This document shows, in pieces, positions 44,301 through 56,300 of a stretch of 64,000 bases of DNA. The notes beneath the pieces are model-generated. The model ran no database searches. It was not told where the DNA came from and saw nothing but the letters and a program-made list of their open reading frames with translations. How positions within the stretch are numbered: position 1 is the stretch's first letter; every line of letters starts with the position of its first letter. A program made the translations under genes and the position numbers. The DNA lies in assembly GCA_949752735.1 (NCBI GenBank), contig OX457036.1, positions 20,133,169-20,197,168 of the forward strand, read 5' to 3'. The stretch comes from Lumbricus terrestris. Its lineage: Eukaryota; Annelida; Clitellata; Crassiclitellata; Lumbricidae.

Positions 44301-47300
44301 GATTCACTAGTGCCAGGTAGGACGATTGCAGAGAGTCAATGAGTGCCTACCTTGCTGCTTCATCGATGACGGAAACCAGCTGTGTCACAAACGAATTGCA
44401 AACCCACTCATCTGTTTCACCGAAGGACATGCAGTCGTCAAAGAAAATGTGAGCTAAAAGCAAAAACAACTGAAGGGCTAAGAAAGCAGCGAAAATAATT
44501 GTGAAGCACAAAATTATTTGCAGATGCCACACAAATGCATGTTTTAAAGTATACACATTCTTTCGCAATGTCACCCAACTGTAACCCAGACAAGTGAATC
44601 TAAAGTAATTTGACCTACGGCGCAATCTAATAAGATGTGCTTGGAAATCCCTAGGACCTTCCACACTACATCAGAAATTAGATTCTAATGCAGTCTACTA
44701 GATGTAAGATCTACTTCAATGTCAATATTTAGGGCATGGCACCTGAGTGATTAAAGTAGTTAGCCTATATAACAAAGAGAGTATGTATACAAATTCGAGT
44801 ACTTCCCTCAGATCCTTACTTTGTAGTAATCATCTCAGGGAAGGAATCAAACAAGTCCTTAAATCACAGTTGCTAAACTCTATTGAATAATGCTTAGTCA
44901 TTAGATAGAGGCTCGCATCTAATGAAGGAATAATAATAGTAATAATAATATCAATGGAAATAATAATAACAACAATAACGACAACAATTTGATGGTAATA
45001 CTCTAATTCAAGAGCCAAGAGAATCAAAATGATTGTGATATTGAATGGTTGTCGTGTCAAACCACAATTTCTTTGAAAATTCAGCAGTCCTGATCCTTAT
45101 GCTTGGCTTTATTTCATATCTGATCAATGTGCATTCTAATCGTTCAGTTATTTATTTAATGTCATTCAGGTCTAAAAACCTACAACTCGTTTCCCTTCAC
45201 TTTCTTACACAGCATAGCCTAACTTCTGGATTTCTGACATAATAACTTGATCTTTCAAATGAACTATTATTCTTAATTACAATATTCATTTGAAGCAACC
45301 ATCCATTGACAAAGGTGCTATGACAATAATTAGATCAGACAACAAAGACAACCCAGAAGTTCGTTAGGCCAAAATTAGTTCAATCAATCAAACAATCAAT
45401 CAATCAATCGCAATTTATATAGTGCCCCTTCAAGGTACCTACTCAGAGGCGCTCCTGGCCGAGATCAAGCGAAAAAACCAGTCTTCAACAGTTTGTGAAA
45501 TTGAGAAGAGCTTGGGAGGTGTCGCATAATCAAGGGAAGTCCATTCCAGGTTGTTGGACCAACTACAGCTCTAGAATGATCAGAGTAATAGATCAGCGTA
45601 ATAGAAAGAATATACGGTACCTTCAAATTCGTAATAGTCTGGATCTTTTATTTTAAAGACTCGCTGAGCAATTCGTCTTGCACACTGATCAGCGTCCATT
45701 CTGTTTTTAAAAATTGTAGCAATCAGGCATTAACATAAATCCAATGGTTTCGCCTCAATTTATTCAATCAGTCTATTCAACTGATCAAGAAATTTTAATT
45801 GTCTTACAGCTGTCACCACATAAAGTAGTTGCGTGTGGCAAAGTAAAGGTTATATTATAACCGTTACTTTGCAACACGCAACTAAACGTGCTTTAAAGTT
45901 CACATGCTCCAGAAAATTATAATTATGTGTGCATGTGTGTATACATTAGGCCTATACATTGTATATTCAAATTGAGTAAGCTTGTAGCTCATTATCACCA
46001 TCAGTATCACCATTATCATCTTCATCATCGCCTGCAGCATGCCTTCTATGATATCCTGCTCTTTTCACAGAGTCTTACTTTGCAGACTACTGGTAAATTT
46101 ACACTACAATCTATAGACTACTATGCATCACAATAACAACAAATACAATAGAATTTCACTGATAACTTGCCTGAAGATAGACTTGAGGAGCTGGATCATC
46201 TCATTCTTTGTCTCATGCCACATCGTAGCACAGGCATACACGATTGGCACTGGCCTATCTCTCTCTGGGTCTCTCACCTTCCCACCCATCTCCAGATCAG
46301 CATCATGTTTTGGCTGGCTCCCACTGCCTGGTGATATTTCAAGCTTTCCTTTGGCTGTGACTAGCATCTCATTGTCATTCCTGCGACGATTAACCATTAT
46401 TGACTGGGCAAATAAAACGCCACAGAATAGCTGTGCAACAAATAACCTACAATGAGCAACAAAAAAAACCTGTGTTAATAAATTTCCACATAATGAAGCG
46501 AACTAATTATAGCATTTTTGAGAAATGATTTTTAGGACAGATGAAACAGTGCACCAGATGAATAAAATAATGATAATGATAGTCACAACAAAAGTTTCTA
46601 TGATGTGAAAGACAGTCAATAGACTGAAATGGTGCCTACCCAAAACTATAGTAGCGAGAAGACTCACACATAAAAATCATATTAACAATATAAATAACTG
46701 ACATTTAAAAAAATTAAAACGTCTTCTTCTTCAACATTTGACCATGTTTTACATTAAGTATAGGTAGCATGCTCAACTAGTTTTCTGTTTTCAAATTCAC
46801 TGAATTAAGGTTTTTGGTCTGGGGTTAACGGTGCCAGTAATTCTCTTGACTCAGCAATGTTATCAGGTGTCATTAAGCTTATATGGATAGAACTTGAATT
46901 GTGTTTGATTAGTTCGCCACTGCCCAATTTTTGGTGGACCTTTGTTGCCCACCTGGGTGTGGTTGGCAGCGGAAATTATCGTTAGACACCATTCTTCTTC
47001 ACATGGTGTGATGTCACCCAAAGCTATTAAAAATAAAAGAGTGTATTGATTGGCACCATACAAGAATGACTTTCGGTATTATCCCTTTTAATGCCTGGCC
47101 TAGTTTACATGTTGATATTAAAAGGCATTCCCCACTGCCAACTTGGGTTAACGAGTCCATATTGCATATACAGTATTCTTACTTTTCAGTTTTAGCGATT
47201 CTCTCCGCAGATGGAAACCATATATGTCGATTGATCCAGAGAAATACAACCCACCAAACAGTCGCACATACAAACAAGTATCCATGTTTATCGACATCCT

Positions 47301-50300
47301 TGCCACAGAAGTCGACAAAAACAGGGACTCCTCTTATCATGATCTTAGGAAGGTAGCCGTAACACTGGAGCAGAAAGATCCCCACAAGAGTTGGCGTTGA
47401 CAAGTACATTGGGATGCAGAAGCTGACCTTCTGCATCAGCAGCTTGCATGCCAAACAGCTCATATAGTAGCAGACAAGGCCACAGACTATGCAAACAATA
47501 CTAGGACTAGCCCACAGAATGTGCAAATCAACTGATTCTTCTAATGTGCTGCCTCCATAATTTGGCTCGGCCTCAAGATTGAGAATTTTCAGGATGGATG
47601 GCTTGGATCTGTCTTGGAGATATTCCAGAAGGTACCAAGAACCAAAAATGGCCAACATTGTGATGGTACTCACTATGAGATTTAGTTTGATTCTCATGGC
47701 ATGAAGAACACGTTTAGCCTGGAAGAGCTTAAGGCATAGACGATCTGCTCCAACAAAGTTCTCCCACCACTTTAGCGAGATGAGAAAGAGAGAAAGAGGA
47801 ATCTGCCAATAGAGATTGCAGTATGGCTCAACACACTGGGCATTCACTGGATCTGCAGATGTCGAGTTGAATGATGAATTATATAAAGTATCTGAAAGCA
47901 ATTTATAACTTGATCTGTCATCCACAGGTGCATTCTTCAAGAAATCGAGTGGAAGTATTGAGCGCACATTGTCAGTACAATAGATAACAACTGGTGTCAA
48001 AACAGCACACACTTGAAGAATAAGAGCAAGAATATCAAGGAATGCAACAAGAAGAGAGCAGGTTGCCTTCTTCAGAGACCGGAAGCTCTTTTGTGAGAAG
48101 AAAACCGCCAGTAAGGATGGTACGAGACACACGGAATGCATGATTCCAATGCAGGCGATTGGACCAAACGGAGTTCTGGAGATGAATGGAAGAATTCTCA
48201 TCACAAGCAGAACACATCCAAATCCGTGGAAGACCTCAATCATCAACATCTGAAGCAAACAAGAGATAGGCCATGTCAGAGCTGAAATAAACTCACCATC
48301 AACATGAAAATCTGTTAAAGCAACAGAAATGATAATTGAGCCATTATCCATACACATGCTATAAATCTTTCAAAACTTACAAAACAAGATGATCATCATC
48401 AATTCAACATTTTACATCCTCATGGCTTGTCATTCTAAATTTTAAAAAACCCAATACAAGGCGATAAAATGCTTAAGATCCTTCGGTTACCATTAGTAAT
48501 ATTGTACTGTGGTTACTGCAACCATGACTAGGACTATTACCACTGTGCTCCCAATCCTTGACCAATGGAACTACCACTAATGTATAGCATTAAAGCGATA
48601 TAGAATCACTCTGTCTTTGTATGGCTGTAGATTAAAATTCTTCAAACACCATCTAATGTATGTATATTGTCACCACAACCTACCGGAATGAGAACGCTGA
48701 AGGATGGCCATGGTACCCGACTGAATATCGTCTTGAACAGAGAGATGATGAATGTAAGTATGTAGGGGATGACAAGAATGAAAAGCAGCTGGAGTTTCGC
48801 TGTTGTTCTGACATTCTGCAAATGTAAGATATCAGAGGCATAGGTCTTTAATGGAAACTCAGAAAATAACAAACATACAGTTCAAATAACAAACATCCAT
48901 TTGGAATAGCAAACTGTTGAATAACATTCAGTTGTTTGTTTGTTTGTATATGCACTTGTTATAGCGCCCCTTCAAGCTCTCTCTACTCAGAGGCGCTCCC
49001 GAATGCAGAGCGGACACTGCATCGAAGTTTCACGCCGAAGCGCTGAGCAATTGTGAGTGAAGGACTTGCCCAAGGTCCTTACGCGGCAACAACATTCAGC
49101 AGATTCCGCCACAGGCCCCGGTTTGTCTCATTGGACTTTTGATGATGGTAAGGAAGTGACAATTAGGCTTGGTTTTGAAAACCAACTTAACTGCTTTTGT
49201 AAATTAACATCGGAAATGTTGCCATTTACCATTATTAAACATCTTGCAGGTAAACAGAAAAAACCAGGACTAAACACTGATTTACTGATTTACAAATATT
49301 GGACTTAAGCAAATCAAGACTTATTGAAATTAGCAAGAAAATAATCTTGTTGCATAACATGCTCCACAACTACACCTGTAACTACTCAGCTGCAAAATGA
49401 TTTCTGATGTTTAAGTAAGTACATAATGCGCACATTTACACAAAATAAAATGAATATCTGTAATAAAAATGATTTTTAAAAATCCAGGTAGGGTTATGAT
49501 ATCATTAACAAGCATCTATCTATGCATGCATAAATGTACCAATAATTTCATATAACGCCAGTAAGTACCTGAAAGTGCCACATAGCTATCTAACCGATTC
49601 AAACATAAGTCAGGGTTAGGGTTAGTGATAAATGGTACCATATTAATGTATGTACAATTGTACATGCAAATATTTTGCTTATTATATAGCATAAACTCGA
49701 CATGCTTTAGACTTGAGCATAAACAGTTTGGATTTATGTACCTTCTCCCAACGTAAAGTGGTGATATCGTCTAAAAATAATATAAAAAAACTAGCTACTT
49801 GCTTGTGGACTAATATCCCACAAAGCAACCAACAAAGGGGTGTTAAATCCCACAAAGCTATTAGCTTAACACTTTATACTAATTCATGCAACGTACAAGA
49901 ATTGGGGAGCAGCATTAAATATTGATTTTCTAACCAATGTACCTTTTATTGTGCTAACTTGCTCGTGAATAAGCTGGTGCCTTGCGCTTGGCCTTCATGG
50001 GGCGCTTTAAAAGTTGGGAGATTACGAGTAATTTACTCCCTGCATCATACGTCCTCCAATACCTCCGCATTAATTTAGGATGCACAGAGCAGTGATAATT
50101 CTGCAGTATGAACGGCCAAAGCACAACTTACAGAGTTGCCAACTTCGGAAGTGATGAGGAGAAAGCATCCGGTGCCAATTGTTGCCGAAGCCCAGATGAC
50201 AATGAAGATGAAAATGTAGACGAAGACCTTCAGCAATTTGACTAAACCTTCAAACTGTTCTGTTGGGCTGATCCTCTCACGTGGGATGTTTTTAGCAAGG

Positions 50301-53300
50301 TCCCACGACCTACATATAACATACTAAAACTTTGAAGAGGCAAAAATTCAAATGGCATTGAGTGTAAATAATGCATGTCAAAGTGTCAAATTTTTCCCTC
50401 TAACTTCTAATTTATCATCCAATCTCTTGATTTCTGTGGATTCAAATAATTATAAGGTATAAAAGTAAACATGAGGTAAACCTAAATGCAGTTAAGTATC
50501 ATTAGATTGGGACTAAGGCACAAAAATAATAACATCGTCCAATATTATTTCATGGTGTGTCCTCCAACCTGCATTACTACTTATACCCAGTCCTAAAAAA
50601 ATGAGAAAGGCTAAGTGGGCACCTGGTAGACCTAGTCCAAGTCTGTTCTCACACAAACCAAGCTCACAATGCATAGATTAAATACCACACAGGGCCCACA
50701 CCTGCCACCAGTCAGAGTCCCCAGTTGCCATATAACAATGATCCATATAAATATATATAAATATATGTTATATATCAAATATATTTGTGTATTTGTACAT
50801 TTTCTAGACCAACAACTTCTAAAGCGACGTTATCCAATTTATTGGAGAAGCCCAGTGGAATGCGACAGGTCAGAGAAGCCAGACTAGCGTGGGTAAGTTG
50901 AAAGAGACGGTTCTTAAGCTGAAACTGAAAGTCATCAAAAAATTAAGAACTGCACAGAGACCTGAGCAGCTTCACCAATGGACTGAGGGATAAAAATGAG
51001 TCTTACGCTCTTTCGTTTTCGCTCACTTCCTCCTCTTCCTCCTCCTCCTCCTCTTCTTCCTCTTCTTCACTTAGCTGCAGCTCCTCCTGTATGCCATCTT
51101 CATGCACAGCTAACGTTGTCATAGACTGACCGAACGCATATTCTGTTGACATTTCCGACTTACCAGCATAAATATCCTTAAAAAATAAAATAGCATTTAT
51201 ATAGTCCTTGAAGTAAATTGTAAAGATTAACAAAAGAGAATAAGCAGTGAATAAGTTAATTTGAGACGTAAAGTCATGAAACATTTCAATCAAGCGAACT
51301 ACATATTTCCAAAGCACAATTTTGAACTTATCAAAAAGGTTCAAAATCACAATAATAACAGATATTCATTCTGACAAAAGTCATCATTTCCAATATCCAT
51401 CCACCTTTTGTTCTGTCTATGCACCTATCCATTCTTCATTCGTTTAAGTCTTAAGTGCTTCATTCCATTTATAAGTCTTTGGACAATAATTTATATCCAT
51501 AAACCCACTTTGCTCAAACGCGCACATTGCACTCATAATATATACTAATGTATAATTATACATAATATAATATAATATAACAGGGTTTACGGTGGTTCAG
51601 GAGACTCGTGATCTGTGTGAGAACCACCACTTTTACAATGTTTTAAAAACCTATCTGCCCTAGCTTGGCCTTGAAGTTTATAAGTGTCTCCACCGACACT
51701 GTCTCTTCGCTCAGCTCGTTCCAGGCCTTCACTGTTCTGCTGCTAAAAAATCTTTGCTTGATGGCACCCTCGGATTTTCTGAATATTTTATATTGGTGTC
51801 CTCTTAAACCTCTATTGTCAGACAATTGAAAAAATCTTGAGTGTGGTGTTATTTCTTTGTTTGTCATCAGCTTATATGTTTCGATCAAATCTCCTCTGCA
51901 TCTTCGCTTCTCCAGTGTCGTTAATCCACATTTTATCAATCGTTCTTCGTATGTTAGAGTTCCATAACCTCTGATCATTTTAGTTGCTCGCCGTTGCACC
52001 TTTTCTAGCACCTGCTTATCTTCTTGTGTGTATGGACTCCATGCCTGAACACAGTACTCTAAATGAGGTCTGACTAGAGTTTTAAATAACTTCAGGATGA
52101 TGTTTTTTTCTCTGCTGACCACTGTTCTTTTTATGTGTCCCAGAACCTTGTTTGCTTTGTTCGCTGCTTCTCTGCATTGTCTTGATGGTTTTGCACTTTT
52201 GTGTATTATGACTCCAAGATCTTTTTCCTCCTCTGTTGTTCTTAATTTCCTGTCTCCCATTCCATATTCAAACCCCATGTTCTTTCTTCCCATGTGCATC
52301 ACTGCACATTTATCTACATTGAACAGCATATTCCAGTCTTCGGACCACTTGTACAGTCTTTCCAAGTCATTTCTTAGTGTGTTGGCTTCCTCCTCGTTGT
52401 TCACCTTTGCGCATAGTTTTGTGTCGTCAGCAAACTTAGAGATTTTGGAGACAATTCCTTCATCTATATCATTGATAAAAATTACAAATAGCAGTGGCCC
52501 TAAGACCGACCCCTGTGGTACTCCACTTGTAACATCTATCCAGCTTGAGTTTTTGCCCATTACTCGAACTTGTTGTCTCCTCCCTTTTAACCAGTTGGTG
52601 ACCCAGTTCAGTAGACACCCTTCTATTCCGCATGCCTGCAACTTCTTGGCTAATCGTTTGTGTGGTACCTTGTCGAAAGCCTTTGCGAAGTCCAGATAGA
52701 TCAGATCCACCGAGTTGTTTTTGTCCAGATTGTCGTAAACATCCTCGAAGAAATCTAACAGATTGGTTAGGCAGGATCTTCCCTTCATAAACCCGTGCTG
52801 GCTGTTGTTGATAAGTTCATTCTCATTCAGGTGTTCAATCATACTCCTTTTTACAATTTGTTCCAACACCTTACATATTATGCAGGTTAGGCTGATGGGT
52901 CTGTAGTTGCTTGTCTCACTCCTATTTCCTTTCTTAAACAATGGAGTGACGATGGCATCTCTCCAGTCTCTGGGAATTACTCCAGACTTCATCGATTCAT
53001 TAAATGTATCTGCCAGAATGGATCCTACTTCGTATCTCACTTCTTTCAGGAACTTTGGGTGAATCTCGTCGATTCCTGGAGTTTTATCTTCTTTGAGGTT
53101 TTCCAGCATCTTTATCACCACCTCTTTGGATATGTACACATCTGTCAACTTCTGGTCGTCGCTGCCTTCGAACAATTTATTTGGCTCTGGTATGTTTGTT
53201 ATGTCTTCCTTCGTGAGAACTGATCCGAAGTACTTATTGAGCATCTCGGCTGTTTCCTCGTTTTCAGTAACAATCTGGCCCAGATTGTCTTTCAGTGGTC

Positions 53301-56300
53301 CCACCTTGTCTTTTCTTTTTTGCTTGCTTTTCATGTATCTGTAGAAACTTTTGCTGTCCATCTTTATATTTTGACTCAGTTTTTCTTCATATTTCATTAT
53401 AGCCTTTCTGTTTATTGCTTTAGCTGAATTTCTCTTTTTAATGTATTTATCCTTTGCTTGTTCCAATTTCAGCAATGCACATTCATCTAATTCGCAGAAT
53501 TTAGTCTGTCTGATTTGCTGCATCCTTTTCCAAGCTTTTTTCTTGGTCCTTCGGGCTTTTTGGACCTCCTTGTTAACCCAGGGACGCCTCTTGTTTGTTC
53601 TTTTTAAAACCGGTATTGATTCTTCAACGACCTCTTTCATGCAAGATACAAATTGCTTCCATTTCTCGTTTAGGTTCAAATTTGCTAATCTGCTCACCAA
53701 ACCCTTGCCTTGCATTGTGCTTCTTACTTTGTCGTAGTCTGCTTTGAAATAGTTATATCGCTTCTGGTAGGCCGCAATTTCTTTTTCAAATTCCCCTTTA
53801 ACGACGAACCTGATAATTCTGTGATCGCTTGTGCCAAACTCTTCTCCCACTATGACTTCTTCTACCAGGTACTCCTCTGTTGAGACAACCAGATCTAATG
53901 TGTTGTCCCCTCTTGTTGGTTCTGTCACGTGCTGTGTGAGGAAACTTTCATCCATGCATTCCAGGAATAGTTCATCCGCTTTGCTCTTTCCTTCTCTTGT
54001 TTCCCAGTCAATATGGTGATTAAAGTCGCCCATTATAATACAAGACATTTTCGTAGCCTTACCGATCAACTCATGCAGTCCAGTGTCACTCTCTTTTGAA
54101 GAATCTGGGACTCTATAACACACTCCAACAAGTAATGCCTCGGATTTGTTTCTTATTTCACACCATACGCTTTCTTTGAACCTATCATCCTTCAGGTCGC
54201 TTCTCTCCAGTGCAGTTATGCAATCCTTTATGTACAACAACACACCCCCTCCATGTCCTCTTGCTCCCTGTATGTCCCTGTCCTTTCGAAACATCGCATA
54301 TCCCTCCAGTTCTAATTCACTGTCTTGTATTGATTCATTAGCCCATGATTCCGTTATGCCAATAATGTCCGGTTTCTCTTTTTCCACGTACAGTTCTAGT
54401 TCAGTTCTTTTGTCTATATTCACTACGCTTCTTGCATTTGTGTAGAAAGCCTTTAGATTGCTTGCTGTTCGCATGCTTAGATTTTTATTATTTAATATTT
54501 TCTCAGCTTCACAATCCTCATGTCTCCCGGCAGACCTCTCACCTGATACCTCCATTCCCCCGACTCCTCTTTTTTTTGCTTCTCTTTACATTCTTTGACC
54601 AATTCCCTACATTGTTTTCTCTCAATTTCGGTCATGTCATGTGCTACCGATATCTGTTTTAGTTGTTCATCTGCATTTCGAAGTCTTGATAGATTCTCCA
54701 GAACTTTGTTTTTTATCGTGCCATCCTTGAACTCTATCAGCAGTGGTCTTTGCTTTTCTTCTCCTGCTGGTTTTCCGAGTCTAAACACTCTCTTTAAGTC
54801 CTTGTCCTCGCACGGCACTTTCAGGACTTCATTTATGAGGTATATTGTCGCTTTTCTGTCTTCTTTGTTCTTTTCTTTTTCGTCCGTCTCTTTGCTTTCT
54901 GCCATTCTGTGTATCACAACGTTATTCTTTTTCCTCTCTTTCATCTTATCTTCTTCTATGCGGAGTACTATTTGCTTTTCGACACCTTTTACCTTTTGTG
55001 TAACCGCCATCAACTCTTTATCCACTTTCAATTTGACTATTTCACTCCAAGCCTCTGTTTTTGCTTCGATGGTACCTGCTTCTTCCGTAGTTATGATTTT
55101 CTCCAAACTCTCGGCCATGTGATCCATCTTTGCCTGTTGCTCGTTGTATTTCTTGGTGCTCTCCATTTCCTCTGCTTTCGTTAAAGCCATTAGTCCCTCG
55201 AATTTTTTCTCCAGCTCTGCGATTCTCCTCTCGTGCACTTCGTTGCGGTTTTCCAATGTTTCTATTCTGTAGCAGTTCTTGCAGAACGTTTCTCCGAAAC
55301 ATGTGTATATTTTTTATATACACCTTCAATGCCACTATAATTTCTTATAAATCTAAGGTATATCTTATGATAAGATTGTAGGCTATTCTAAGCAATTCTA
55401 TTGTTGAAGCTAGGATATCGAATGAATGATCGGTTAATTATAAAAATGCTATTTTTCCCTTCATCAATTATTACTGATTCTAACCTACACTACATGCAGT
55501 GTTGACAGTATGCAGGGAACCAAAATTGATGCTACTGGCTGCTGTTGCATTTTTGCCACAGGAGAAGGAGGATGTGTCTTCAGGTGGAAATCTGGAAACG
55601 TCTCTTCTCTTCTTCTTCAGTTCCATCAACTTCTTCTGTGCCAAGAAACTGCGGCAGAGACGTTGGAGAATCAAAACCGATAGACCTTTCTGTAACTTCT
55701 CGAAAGCGTGCTGCCTCAAAAAGATCTGCAAAAAGAAAAACAAGTTGGTTTTTTGTGGTGATGATGAATAACCATAAAACCTTATTTAAGTGTATCCGTA
55801 TAATTTCAAATAAGCTTTGCTCGCAGCGAAAAACTTAACAAACACAATAGGACTATGTAAAATTGAATAAGACTTGATTTAGTTTTTTTTATCAGTAAAC
55901 AGCAGTGCCAGGCATTGGCATTCTACTGTAAACCCATTGCAAGCTGTGCATAATTTAAAAAAGAAACTTTGCAAAAACATACCATGGTCTTTCCAAATGT
56001 AAACTCCTCTGAACTGATTCCATTGCTCTGAAGAATATTTGATGCATGCTCAACGACGCCATCGAAGCTTTCACAGCTAGGCAACAAGGCATTGTACCTA
56101 AACGAAAAAACTTAAATATTAGTATAAATGGAAATATGAAGGCATGTCTGGAAAGATTCTTTCAAGTACGAGATCATTTACTCGGCGCAGATAAGCTAGG
56201 TACATTATAATAAAATTTTAAAAGCTTTCAGTGCCTATAAAAATTCCAAGTGAACCAGTATATATGCACCAAGGCCAGGTACAGAGGGATCCATCTGAGT

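Larger units (their letters stand above)
51590..55335 (-). mobile_element. CR1-group non-LTR retrotransposon, apparently full length
   Basis: Two overlapping open ORFs, a 5' leader and a 3' UTR ending in a TTATATTATA-type tail near 51590. It lies in the intron between the motor exons and synthase copy B, in the same orientation as the gene. Endonuclease and RT motifs are intact, so the copy looks young. Exact 5' end not determined. Confidence 0.8.
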
